Origin: Anseranas semipalmata
Lineage: Eukaryota > Chordata > Aves > Anseriformes > Anseranatidae
Length of the DNA: 64,000 bases
NCBI GenBank assembly: GCA_013399115.1
Contig: VXAA01005254.1
Coordinates: 535,887 to 599,886 of the forward strand
Direction: 5' to 3'
Of the stretch, positions 36,934-48,494 are shown piece after piece; position 1 is the stretch's first letter, and the number at the start of each line of letters is the position of its first letter. The notes below the pieces were generated by a model. That model was given only the letters and a program-made list of their open reading frames with translations, was not told the DNA's origin and did no database searches. A program made the position numbers and the translations under genes.

Positions 36934-38875
36934 CAATGAGGGATTGTCTCAGCAGCATTCCCCACCAGGCTCTCAGACAAGTGCGAGGCCAGTGAATTGT
37001 TTTGCACTCTGCATAGCATCCTGGCTGGCATGTACCGCCTATAGCAACTGCTGGGTAAAAATCACACGTGCCTTTTATGAACAGCCTAGGAATTCAAAAT
37101 CATACGCAATTTTCTGAGCATCTGTACATAGGTTTTCAAATGGGAAGATTTTTAAAAAGAAAACAAAACAGTCTTCTGTTTTCTGAATTTAAGAAAAAAT
37201 CTTCTATTTTTTTAAGGTCTCAAATTCTTGTATATGTGTTCATGACTTTGGGAGATGGGTCATTCAGAGCCCCACCAGGCTAGGTCCCACTGTTCTGTCG
37301 CGGCAGAAAATATTCTGTGAGAGGACGCGTCCTATTTCTTTTAAAATGTAGCCTGGGGGAGAGAGGGAGAGTTCTTGGCAGAAACTTTTGCATAAAGCAG
37401 TGTGATAGAGTAGCTAGGGAATATATTTCATGCTAATAACGTTCCTCATTCAGTGTGAAAAGTGAGTGCTTTGTGAGTGGCAGCAGGTCTTTTTTTTACC
37501 TTTTGACATTCTAACGTGACCCATAGTGAGGCATACACCAGCAAGTCTTTCCAGTCCTTTCCAAAGAGTTGCCAAAACTAAAGACATTTTTTGTGACCCA
37601 GCAAGGTTGGCTGCAAGCTTTGTTTGTTTTTCCCTCTCCTGCTGGTTCCTACTATTCTCTTACTCCCACATCCTATCCGACTCTTGTTTTCAAATGCATT
37701 CTTCAGCCTTCTCCTTCCCTACCTACTGCATCCTGTTCTGCCTTCTGACTTCCTTCTCTTTTCTGATAGCTTTTCACTCTAGTTCCTGTTCCTTCTGGTC
37801 CCCGAGGGACAAGGAGCAAAACATGAACAGTTGCTGGAAAACCAAGTTAACATGGCTGGTTTTATGAGTTTAGAGTTCAGGTGAGGGCTCTGGGAGACAT
37901 CCCTGGTGTATTGTGTTGTGCCCTGGAGCCCTCTGCACCACTGCATTGCTGGGGTGGCAGGGAGGAGTGTGTCCCTGTGCTTCACCTACTGCCGTGTACA
38001 GTCCTGCATTTTAGATAGCACTACTGATCAAAGTCAGTCTTTGCTAAGATTTGGGTGTTTCAGTTGTACAAGTTAAATTGTGGTGGTAAATTGCTCTGCT
38101 GTTATCACTTCAGTGTGTGTCGCAGTTAAAAGAAGTTTCAATGTTTCAGGCATTGGGTGAGCAAAGCAAGTGGATTTGAATCATTATACTTCTTGATATG
38201 GGAGTTGCGGGTGCTTTGACAGTGGTCTGAAAAACATGTCATTGCATGGTAAATTCAGCATGCATACCTGTGTCTTTTCTAAATCATACTGCTGCTTTTA
38301 CAATAAGGCTCTGACATGAGTAGGGGATATATCCCTGTGTTATCTGTACCTCTTTATCAGTTGAGGATCACCTTCCTCATCGTATCTGTGCAGGCACTTC
38401 CTGTGCTGCTGTCAATGTGTCCTCACTATAAATCACAGATAGAAAATAGCTGTAAGTGTGCTTCTTTTCCACATTGAAATGTTGCATGGGTAATGGGTAA
38501 TGCATTTTCCCATGGTGGAAAATGTAGGTCTATATTATTTTTCTGAGGATAGATCCGATTTCTGCTTTTGTATTGTCCGAAAATACAGCTTTATAGGCTA
38601 TAAAGTAAAGCATTTTCCAGCTAAGGTTGGCTGTAGCCAAAGGTTTGATGAGTCTGACCCTAGCAGTCAATACAATCTGCTATTGTAAATGGACATGCAC
38701 GAGGGAGAACAAACCTTTTAACATAATAATTGCTGTGCTGGCAGATTTCTCTTACTGCTAATTTCTTATGCCTGGGATGCCCAGATGGTTATCAGTTGTG
38801 TGCTAACATAATCTTCTGTCCAGCTGGTTTATTTATAACCATGATTGATCCATTTATCTATGGCTGCATATAGCA

Positions 38876-38893
38876 ATTATTATTATTATTATT
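38876..38893. repeat. (ATT)n microsatellite
   Basis: Six ATT units form a short trinucleotide repeat in AT-rich intron sequence. Confidence 0.85.
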
Positions 38894-39336
38894 TTAATCT
38901 TATTTTACACATTTTTATTTATGTAAGATGTTGTTGAGGAAACCACCTTGTAAAAAAAAGTTCAGTATGAATGGATTGGTGAATAGATATACCTGTCCTG
39001 ATATACCCTTATCAACGTCATACTAGCGGAGAAATAAATGTAAAGGAGTTAAAAACTGATGTATCTGCTATCTATACTTGTATAAAATTTCACTGCTTTT
39101 CAGAATTCTAGATGATTTTATACAGTTTTCTGTTAATTTTGTAATTTTAAATATTTTGGCTAGGGAATATAAATGTGGCAGGTTGTTACTTGTTGAAAGA
39201 CTACCTAAGGTTATTAATGGAAAAAAAAATCCTGATAAAATGAAAGTGAGTTAAAAATGGAGAAATACACCAAATTAAGAAATGTGCCAAATATGTATAT
39301 GTTTTAGTTTAATGCGTTTGTTGTAACTTGTTTCAG

Positions 39337-42142
39337 GTTGAAGAAACTTCTTGAGCAGGAGAAGATCTATCAAGCCCGGAAGGAGAAAGAATATACAAAG
39401 AGACTCAGTAAACTAAGAGAAGAACTTGTCAAGCTCAAGTCATTTGCACTCATGCTGGTGGATGAAAGACAAATGCATATTGAACAACTTGGTCAACAAA
39501 GCCAGAAGATACAAGATTTAAATCAAAAACTAAAGGAAGAAGAAGAAAAGCTTAAAATTATTACTGCAAAAACAAAAGAAGATGGACAAAAACTGATGAA
39601 GTTAGAGACAGAACTTGAACACAAAACATCATCATTTTCTCAAGAACATGAGGAGATGACTGCTAAACTGGCTAATCAAGAGTCACATAACAGACAGCTA
39701 CGGCTTAAGTTGGTTGGGTTGACTCGCAGAATAGAGGAGCTAGAAGAAACTAACAAAAGTCTTCAAAAAGCTGAGGAGGAACTTCAAGAACTAAGAGATA
39801 AAATAGCAAAAGGGGAATGTGGGAACTCTAGCTTAATGGCAGAAGTGGAAAACCTCCGCAAGCGTGTGCTTGAAATGGAGGGAAAAGATGAAGAGATCAC
39901 AAAAACCGAATCCCAGTGTAAAGAGCTGAAAAATAAACTGCAAGAGGAAGAGCACCATAGCAAAGAGTTGAAACTTGAAGTGGAAAAGTTGCAGAAGAGA
40001 ATGTCAGAACTAGAGAAGCTGGAAGAGGCTTTCAGTAAAAGTAAGTCTGAATGCACCCAGTTACACATAAACTTGGAGAAAGAAAAGAATTTAACTAAGG
40101 ATTTGATAAATGAGTTGGAAGTGGTGAAGACTCGAGTGAAGGACCTTGAGGCATCAGAAAGTAAGTTGGAAAAGGCCGAAATAAGCTTAAAAGATGACCT
40201 TACAAAGCTGAAGTCATTTACTGTAATGTTGGTTGATGAACGGAAAAATATGATGGAAAAAATAAAACAGGAGGAAAAAAGGGTTGAGGGTCTAAACAAG
40301 AATTTTAAAGTTGAACAAGGGAAAGTTATGGATGTGACAGAGAAACTGATAGAAGAAAGTAAGAAATTTTTGAAACTGAAATCTGAAATGGAGGAAAAGG
40401 TGTCCAGTCTGACAAAGGAAAGGGATGAGTTAATTGGCAAACTGAAAAGTGAAGAAGAAAAATCCTCTGAACTAAGCTGCAGAGTTGACCTGTTAAAGAA
40501 AAGGATAGATGGTATGGAGGAAGTAGAAAAAGAAATTACGAGAGGTCGAGCCAGAAAAGGACCAGAGCATGGTTGTCATGAGGACAACAAGATCAAGGAA
40601 CTTACCATTGAAATTGAAAGGCTGAAAAAACGTCTCAAACAATTGGAAGTGGTTGAAGGAGATTTGATGAAGACAGAAGATGAATATGATCAGCTAGAGC
40701 AGAAATTTAGGACTGAGCAGGATAAAGCTAACTTACTTTCTCAACAGCTGGAGGAGATGAAGCTCCAGATTGCCAAAAACAAAGCAATAGAAAAAGGTGA
40801 AGCAGTGAGCCAGGAGGCAGAGCTGAGGCACAGGTTTCGTCTGGAAGAGGCTAAAACCAGAGATTTGAAAGCAGAAGTTCAAGCTCTTAAGGAGAAAATC
40901 CATGAGCTGATGAACAAAGAAGACCAACTTTCTCAGCTCCAAGTTGATTATTCAGTTCTGCAGCAGAGATTTATGGAAGAAGAAAATAAAAACAAGAGCA
41001 TGGGACAGGAAGTTCTGAATCTAACGAGAGAGTTAGAGCTTTCTAAGCGTTACAGCCGTGCTCTGAGGCCCAGCATAAATGGACGAAGAATAGTCGATGT
41101 TCCTGTAACGTCCACTGGTGTGCAAACAGATGCTGTAAGCAGTGAAGCAGCAGAGGAAGAAACTCCAGCTGTGTTTATACGGAAATCCTTCCAGGAGGAG
41201 AATCACATCATGAGCAATCTGCGACAGGTAGGTCTGAAAAAACCCATGGAGCGTTCTTCAGTGCTTGAGAGATACCCTCCAGCAGCGAATGAACTTGCAA
41301 TGAGGAAATCTTGGATACCATGGATGAGAAAGAGGGAAACTGGGGCTCAGGCAACTCCAGATAAAGGAGCCCGAAGCCATGGTAGTCCAGCGCATCCTGG
41401 GGAGGTTGTCCTTTCACCAAAGCAGGGTCAGCCTCTTCATATTCGGGTGACACCAGACCATGAGAACAGCACAGCTACTTTGGAGATAACCAGTCCAACC
41501 TCAGAGGAATTTTTTTCAAGTACCACTGTCATTCCTACTTTGGGAAATCAGAAGCCACGAATAACCATCATTCCCTCTCCAAATGTTATGCCCCAAAAAG
41601 GAAAAGGCAGCGAAAGTCCAATGGGCCCGGACCGTTCTATGTCTCCTGTCACTATAACAACATTCTCCAGAGAAAAGTCTCCGGAGGGAGGGAGAGCACC
41701 CTTCGCTGACAGACCTGCCTCACCAATTCAGATTATGACAGTATCGACATCCGCAGCACCAGCAGAAATCTCTGTTTCTCCTCAGTCACAAGACATGACG
41801 ATGGGAAGAGCTGTCTTCAAAGTAACACCAGAAAAACAAACCGTCCCAACTCCAATCCGGAAATACAACGCCAATGCCAACATTATTACAACAGAAGACA
41901 ACAAAATCCACATCCACTTAGGTTCCCAGTTTAAACGCTCTCCCAGTGCCGCACCGGATGGTGCGAGTCCTGTGATAACAGTCAGGCCAGTGAACATAGC
42001 AGCCGAGAAGGAAGTTGTCACTGGCACCGTCCTTCGATCGCCCCGGAACAACCTGTCCTCGCGACCTGCAGCAAGCAAGGTGACAAGTACTATCACTATA
42101 ACTCCTGTCACAACGTCTTCCACGCGAGGAACGCAGTCAGCG
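39337..42142 (+). CDS. FILIP1: FILIP1 large coding exon, residues ~210-1145 (coiled coil and C-terminal region)
   Basis: This 2806-base exon supplies the last base of the split Arg codon plus 935 codons, ending in phase 0 at TCAGCG|GTAAGC. After LKKLLEQEK it encodes a long heptad-rich coiled coil, to about residue 790, dominated by E, K, L and R. A Ser/Thr/Pro-rich C-terminal half follows. Conserved landmarks include LVGLTRRIEELEETNKSLQ, GVQTDAV, WIPWMRKRE (about residue 869), GQPLHIRVTPDHENSTATLE, and ITTEDNKIHIHLGSQF (about 1059). These are shared with FILIP1 and several also with FILIP1L. The motif LKSFxxMLVDER occurs twice (Met249 and Met507), an internal similarity. FILIP1 acts in the cytoplasm on filamin A and the actin cytoskeleton. 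No frameshift or stop interrupts the exon, and length agrees with the mammalian protein. Antisense frames of 218 and 183 codons are shadows. Confidence 0.98.
39452..39454 (+). other. FILIP1: Candidate internal start codon (Met249) for a short FILIP1 form
   Basis: The first in-frame ATG of the large exon is the Met before LVDERQMH. In the paralogue FILIP1L, the short isoform as I recall it begins at the equivalent Met (MVVDEQQ). A transcript starting in the 31-32 kb CpG block and splicing to 39337 would therefore give a protein lacking about 248 residues. The Kozak context (GCACTCATGC, with T at -2 and C at +4) is not strong. Confidence 0.35.
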
Positions 42143-42297
42143 GTAAGCAGCACGGGCTCATTTTGCAGTTTCCTCCTGTGGTAAGGAGAAGGGACACCAT
42201 AGTTTGGGTTTGAGACACCAGCAGGGAAAGAATGGGTGGGAAGAGGAGAAACTCTTGACTTCCCTACATTTGTTGCAGATATAAGCTTAACTATAAG

Positions 42298-42318
42298 ATC
42301 GGGCAGAATTTGCCCGAT
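42298..42318. other. Perfect 8-bp hairpin
   Basis: ATCGGGCA and TGCCCGAT flank the loop GAATT, 156 bases downstream of the exon boundary. The stem is GC-rich. No function can be assigned. Confidence 0.5.
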
Positions 42319-43767
42319 TCCCCTGTGGTGCAAATGGATATTTTTATGCCAGTGTTGGACACTGGTATACTTTTGGCATTATCTCCCAAAGATAATGAAA
42401 AGAAGTTGAAAAGAAGTCCCTGCAAAGTTACTGAAAATAATGGCAATCCTGTAAAATTCGAAGTGAGAGAAAGAGAGGGACGAAGAATGATGGAGAAGAC
42501 AGAGCAAGAAACTGTATGTTTATTTTTTGCTAAGTGCAAATTCTGACTTCTGAAAATACTTCTAATGGTTTTTGGCCTAGCTGGAGAGTCTTTAGAGTCT
42601 GATCATGCAGGCTGATATTTGGTAGAATCCCCTTATATTTATAATTTAATTAATATCTGCTATAATACTGAACTCCAAAGGAATGAATAGCCAGACGTGG
42701 TATTGCTTTTGGCTCCAAGTCTTTTTCAGCCAGTGAATACTAAAGCTCTTTCTGTTCCTCTGGCGTTCTCAACTTATAAGTGCTGTGTTATAATAGTGCT
42801 TCCTCTACAATATTTTTTGCTGCTTTCTCTCTGTGCCTCTGTGGTGGTTCCCTGGCTTCTTTTTTTCATAGAAAATCCCATTTAAATCAGTCTCTTGCTT
42901 ATGTATTTAATCACATTGGACAAGATTTTTTGATAGTCCTCCCCCCAAGGTTTACTAGGCCTTGGACATCATTTTGCATTGTTCTAGTTGGGAAAGAAGA
43001 TTTTGACCAAAATACAAAGGCAGCAGGACTGTATTAGTCCAGAAGTGTATTTAGCTAGACAGTAGCCTCTAGCAGATGCTTGGGGTAGAATTATTTTAAG
43101 TGAGTAAACATGGATTAATGTTTCCCTCAGTGTCTGTTCCCAATTTTTGGCAATAGGTGGGTACTTCTTTTTGAACCAGAGCCTGTAGCCATGTCTTTGT
43201 GTTTAATAGACCGCGGTGGAGTTTTTTTCTGTTTATTCTTCTAATTGCTTTTTGAACTCCTTTATACTGTTGTTTCCATAACATCATGGGGCAGTGAATT
43301 CAGCTGTGGGCTGTGGGAAAAATGCTGTCTTTTGTTTGATACCTTTTATGCAATACCTTCATTGGTTACAGCCTCTTTCTTGTATCTTGACAAATACTGA
43401 ATGGTCATGCCGTGTTCATTTGCCCATGCCATTCAGGAGTCTGTAGACCCTGATAACATGCTCTTCAGCCACCTCTGTCCAAGCTGAAATGTCAAAGTGT
43501 ATTTAAAATACCTTCAAAGATCTGGAAGCACTTCCAAACTTTTGGAGAGATGCTGCCATTCCCATTTAAGGCCCCTGCTTAAGGAAGCTTGCATTTGTCT
43601 TACTGGTCTGTTTGGGATCACATGTGCACTCTCTCTCTCCCCACATATAGAATGTATTGTAGATACTTTACAGGGATTCTTGCATACTACAGGCAACTGC
43701 TCATTTTTTAAAAAGTCTTGAATTAATTCATTTATAAATCCTTTTGTCTCTCATAAGCTTGGAAAAC

Positions 43768-43788
43768 TTTTTTTTTTTTTTTTTTTTT
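43768..43788. repeat. Poly(T) tract
   Basis: About 21 consecutive T in intron sequence. Confidence 0.85.
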
Positions 43789-44421
43789 AAGAATTCCTCA
43801 TTCTTTTTTACTGGATGTCTTTCTCTTCTGTGATGATGCACTGAACCGTGGCAGACAAAACTTTTTTTGTTTTGTTTTCTTCTGGCTAAAAAGTGGCTTC
43901 TTTCTTCACTTCATCCCTGATTTGGAATGTAAGGAAAATAGTTCAACCATCCGATTTACTTTATCTTATGCTTTCCTTTGTGTTTTAAGGCCCCTACTCA
44001 AATTAGCAGCCCAAATGTGCTTTTTCCTTCCTAACCCTGTGAAAAAAAAAAAAATAGAAGTTGTATATTCACCATCTGTTTTGCAAATGGCTGTTTTATA
44101 AACACATGTAATACCCCTAGTCAGAAAAAACAAGTTGTAATCATTTACTCAGTAACCCTAGAAGAAAGCAACATTGATGCTGTTTTGAGAGGGTGAGCTC
44201 ATAAAATCAAAGAAGACAAACTGATACAAGGCTGCTTTCTTAGCTCACTGGTTTTACTTTTTTCTTAGTTCTCCTCCTACAAGATGCTCTGTACAACATA
44301 CTAATGCAGTACCGAGCTACAAAGGGGAAAATAATTCTAAGTTCCTAGCTCTCATCTGTTGGTACAACAAATTTGCAGTTACTGTTTTCATGTCTGAAAA
44401 CATTTGACTCTTTTTCCAATT

Positions 44422-44483
44422 TTAATTTATAGAGTTAATTTATAGAGTTAATTATTAGAGTTAGTTATTTTTAATTTATAGAG
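44422..44483. repeat. 13-bp tandem repeat
   Basis: TTAATTTATAGAG occurs at 44422, 44435 and 44471, with the variant TTAATTATTAGAG at 44448. The array is a short AT-rich minisatellite. Confidence 0.85.
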
Positions 44484-45304
44484 TGTATAGAGTAGTGCAG
44501 GTACTGAAGAAGCTAATTTTAAGGTGCACACACGGTACTTTTAAAGGTTCAGCCTGATCTGTGGTGTCTGCCTGCCTAGGAGTCCCAAACCAGAGGCTGT
44601 GGTGTCGTGGTGGAGCAGTTAGGCAGGTGGAGGACTAAGGGGCGTTCCTGCTGATCCCCGTGCTGATGTGATGGAGACATAGACCAGTTGGACTGACTTC
44701 AGCATTTAACATATAACCATAGCCACTTTGATTTTAAAAACCAAACCCATCCCTAAGCTGCCAGTTTAATGGTAACTCTTATCTGATAGCCTATGGATTT
44801 GGGTAGTTGCCATGGAAGCAGAATAAATGTTTTTTTGGTCCTCCTTAGCTTGATTACAGTCAAACCCACTCCCAAGAAAATACTTAGACTACTCTAGCAG
44901 ATAGTTTGTTTCTTTGTTTTTACTACAGATAGGCTATAGCACAACTAAAAATTCAAGGCTGTGAGACCAGACGGTATAGATACCAAAAGCAGCCTGAAAC
45001 TGTAGCCTGCTTGGTAGGCTTGCCTTAGGACATTAGCCCAAGTCCCTGTTCCCAGGACAGTTTATACAGTTAACGTTAAAAACAACAGAGAATAAAAGCA
45101 AATATCCTTTGGGAAAAGAACAAATCTGGTGCCTATATCCTGGTTTTGGCTTCAGGCCTTAAATTTGGCAGTGGGATTGCTGGTGAATTTGGATTTTCTT
45201 CGGCTGCCAGGCTGAACGTCAACCCTGTGATCTCTTCATCCCCGTGCTCCCCAGCTCTTGCAAGACTGGCGTGCAAGGCCGCCTGCTTATGCAGCCAGGG
45301 AACG

Positions 45305-45475
45305 CAGTGACTCCGGTCAGTCACACGCCAGCCTGCAAGGAGCAGCGGAACCGCTGGCTGCGGCGGAGCCGAGGCGGTGGCACGGCACCAGCCACCCGGG
45401 GCTTCCCGTGACCGCGGGCGCGGGGCACAGCTGAGAGGCTGTTGGGTACCAGCGCTCACTGGGCGCGCCCCAAAG
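45305..45475. promoter_or_regulatory. Small CpG-rich patch in the FILIP1 intron
   Basis: About 170 bases contain many CpGs (GCGGCGGAGCCGAGGCGG, ACCGCGGGCGCGGGG, GGGCGCGCC), unlike the AT-rich intron around them. There is no TATA, CCAAT or clear initiator. It is too short for a classical island and could be an enhancer, a minor antisense promoter or neutral. A 95-codon minus-strand ATG frame (45317-45604) overlaps it. Confidence 0.3.
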
Positions 45476-48287
45476 CAGCTGTAAGGCTGCTTTCATTTGG
45501 GCAGCATTTAGGTTGAGATCGGCGTCTAACTTTAGCTCTTTGTAGGTGTCCCATCTATGCTCTAAGCTTCTGCTAGAGTTACCGGAGAGCCTCCTTTTGT
45601 GCATCCATCAAATGCACTAAGCAGGATCTGTCACAAACCACTAAAATGTAGTAAATGCTGTGTACGTTCAAATTGCTTTTCTTCCTTTAACGCAGCTGTC
45701 CAACCTCACTGCTCAATGTCCTTGCGGGTGTCTGCAGGGAGCTCTGATTATCGACCTAAACAGCTTAGTGGTTGCATGCGTTCATCTTGCAATCAGAGTG
45801 CAGTAGCGTGTTTACTAGCCCAGCTCTGGCTGTCTGTCCTGTTCCAGTACCATCTACAGCCAGCTCAGAGCCAGGCCGCTGCACCCTGCCTTCCTTCGGA
45901 GCCGCCTCTCCGCTCCCCGCTGGCTGCATAAGAATTGAGAGTGGGTTTCTGGTTGGGGCTGCATTCCTGCATCAGCCGGAAGAAAAGACAGCAGCCTACA
46001 GACAAATAGGGCTGAACGGGATTGCCTGGAGTTTGGCTCTTGGAAGAAATCGCCAAGAGACAGACAGTTGTGTGGGTTTTCTGCCACAGACATGACTGAA
46101 GCGTACCAGTGTCCCCTGCCTGCTTCTGCCGCCACTCTCGCTTGCACAAGGGGATGTCTTGCTGAAGAGCCACCTTTGTGCTGTTTTTCTTCGCTTAGCA
46201 AACACAAAATGCTTTTGCGGCTGTCTGTGAAGGAGGCATTAACTTCCATACGATCAACATGTTTGTATGCCATAACGAAGGAAACTGAAAGATTCAAAAC
46301 AAGTTAGAGTTCTTTTCAAAGTGATTTTGAGTGATTTAGGCTTGAAATGAGTAACTTGAAAGCACCCAAATCCTTAGTTAATAATTTACATGCGAATAAA
46401 GCTGAAGAAATGCCTGAGATTCCAGCTACTTCATTTGATTGCCTCATGTTTACACACTGTGGAGCTCTTTCAGGGAGTACAAGATGTTTGTCGTTTGGGT
46501 TCCCTGGGATGTTGACATATTTTCCAAGGCTGATGGAATGCATTTGCATGTTTTGCCCTACAGAATTGTATGGACCTAACTTGTTTTGACATCTACATGT
46601 GAGTTCCATATTAGCCTTTAGACTGCTATTGTAAATGTTGCTTTTAGTTATTGAAAATGGCTTCCTTCCTGCCAGGCAGACAGCATTCAAGTTTTCCAAT
46701 TGTGATTTTTTTTGTGTACACATGGGGTTTTGAACTGTTCTTAGAAGATTAAGGAATGGCTTTCCTTTGAATACTCAGGATGCAGACAGACAGCTCTGAT
46801 GCTACTGGCTGGAAATCCTTCGAGAGAGAAAAATGCTCCTTCGTGGAGCACTTTTTAAAAGCATTTTAAAGTAAATGTGCAAATACGTGTTACAATCGTC
46901 ACGATCTCCTAATCCAATCTTCCTGAGCAGTTTAGCTTTATTTTGCTTATATGCCATAAGTTTCAGAATTTAGTCATTTAGCAAATAGGTCTAGCTAGGA
47001 TTTCAGGATTTTATGAGAAGTGTTCTCTTTTGTGAGATCAAAATCTTCATCATTATCTGAAAAGAAGACAGCCAGATTTGATGGTCTGCTGAGACAGAAG
47101 TTGTCACTGTTAACGTTTGTATCTATATTGCACGCTACAGAAGTTAATACACATTTTCCTCTCAGGACTGTCATGGTTATAAGTATTTCTTTTAGGTCAT
47201 GGTCCATAAGGGGTAGCTTCCAGTTGTGGCCAACATTATCTGACCAAAAATAACCAGTTGGCTCTTTTGAATCTTTTTGTCCTGTCCAAGTGCTGCTTGT
47301 ATGTTTACACGGTGGGATTCAGTTGCCTAAACGTATGTATGGATTGCCATTTTCAAAGCTATAGGGTAGCTTGCCTGGCCTCCAGCTGGCACTCCGGATG
47401 GGCACAGATCCCGGGTAGGTGCTGTGCTGGATCTGCCAGCCCGGTGCAGAGGCCTGGGCCCTCAACCAGCTTCCCTCCTGAAGAAATAAACACTAAAAAT
47501 TGCCTTTTTAATTTTTTTTCTGAAGTCCCCAAACTTGAGGATAAGTGTGCTAGGTAGGCTGTTGTCAAGGCAGAGCTGGTAAAATGACCGCGTCCACGCT
47601 GCCTTGAGGTAGCCCTGGAAATCTGGTCTGCTCGTTTCTCCCTTGCCAGAGGTCATCAAGTCGTGGCTATGGCTCCCACGTCCTTCCTCCCACAGGCAAC
47701 AGGAAAAGGAAATCCAAATCTTTGCCCTGTCTCTCTGTCCTGGTGCCATTTGCTTCCTTCCTCCCCTGTACTTCCCCGTGCAGAAGTAAGCAGCCCCAGC
47801 CATGGCCAGAGCATACAGGGGAAGCAAAGATCATTTTATCTAGGTGGCTGGAGATCTTGTCCCATCTCTGAAAATCTGGCTCAGCGTTAGCCTCATGTGG
47901 GCCCATACTCATCTCTGTGCGTGATGCTAATACTGTACCTGTCTGACAGCCTAGCCAGTGGTTCAGGAGCCTCTAAGTGAGCCCTGCATTGTGCTGTGCC
48001 ACAGAATCAGTTTTGCAGGGATTCCCATCCTTCTGACATCTTGATCCACAATGCTGGACCTCAGCTCTGGAAAACTAGTTGCACCCTGATTTTGTACCGT
48101 TGGCCCCGCTCTAGTAGTATTTGCTACTGCCAGGTTTCAAATGTGAACATTAATTTGTTAATAGGCATGATTTGGGACATTGTTGCTTGAGAGGTAAATG
48201 AAAAACCAGTGAAAAGTATAAGATGAGAATATATGAGAAGAAGTCCTCAGTTCACGTCATTTCTCTCTCTGTGTCTCTCTTTTGCAG

Positions 48288-48494
48288 ACGGGACAGGATG
48301 GGTCATCCCCGAGACCTACACCCACCCGCATTCCTGTGTCAAAAGGTATGAAAGCAGGAAAGCCAGTAGTGGCAGCCCCAGGAGCAGGAAATGTGACAAA
48401 ATTCGAGCCTCGTGCCGAGACTCAATCTATGAAAATAGAACTGAAGAAATCTTCAGCCAGCAGCTCTGGCTCCCTGGGCGGGGGTCAGGGCTGA
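48288..48494 (+). CDS. FILIP1: FILIP1 terminal coding exon, residues ~1146-1213 and stop
   Basis: After the acceptor TTTTGCAG this exon reads TGQDGSSPRPTPTRIPVSKG, then AGKPVVAAPGAGN, FEPRAETQSMKIELKK and a Ser/Gly-rich end finishing LGGGQG and TGA (48492-48494). It begins in phase 0, matching the end of the large exon. It has 68 codons and is highly similar to the mammalian FILIP1 C-terminus. The joined coding total of about 1213 residues, counting the missing N-terminus, fits the family. The region is basic and Pro/Ser-rich, probably disordered. A longer open frame (48233-48592) across it is out of phase. Confidence 0.96.
   Translation, partial: TGQDGSSPRPTPTRIPVSKGMKAGKPVVAAPGAGNVTKFEPRAETQSMKIELKKSSASSSGSLGGGQG

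Larger units (their letters stand above)
12931..39336 (+). other. FILIP1: FILIP1 large intron, 26.4 kb
   Basis: The intron runs from donor GTGAGT to acceptor CTTGTTTCAG. It contains three CR1 fragments (26.4, 29.0 and 30.1 kb), several simple repeats, a diverged duplicated segment (19.4 and 20.0 kb) and a GC-rich block split by an assembly gap (31.4-32.4 kb). I find no FILIP1-like coding exon inside it. The stretches 13.0-19.3, 20.8-26.3 and 32.6-39.3 kb show nothing I can name beyond low-complexity tracts. Many open frames of 60-130 codons occur on both strands but lack splice context and protein-like composition. Confidence 0.85.
42143..48287 (+). other. FILIP1: FILIP1 intron, 6.1 kb
   Basis: The intron runs from donor GTAAGC to acceptor CTCTCTTTTGCAG, which has a long pyrimidine tract. 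Reading through the donor adds 13 codons before a TAA stop at 42182-42184. It holds a 13-bp tandem repeat near 44.4 kb, a poly(T) tract and a small CpG-rich patch near 45.4 kb. No transposon is recognised. Confidence 0.88.

Noticed and set aside
39784..40440. 218-codon antisense frame rich in Ser and Phe
   Set aside because: It is the mirror of the Glu/Lys-rich coiled coil; such antisense frames arise automatically from GAA/AAA codon usage.
41782..42333. 183-codon antisense frame across the end of the large exon
   Set aside because: It spans a strong exon/intron boundary of FILIP1 and has no promoter or recognisable product.
45599..46297. Several overlapping frames of 79-147 codons near 46 kb
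   Set aside because: They overlap on both strands without splice signals or recognisable similarity.
47996..48010. CCACAGAATCA suggesting another CR1 tail
   Set aside because: Only about ten bases match and no further CR1 landmarks follow.
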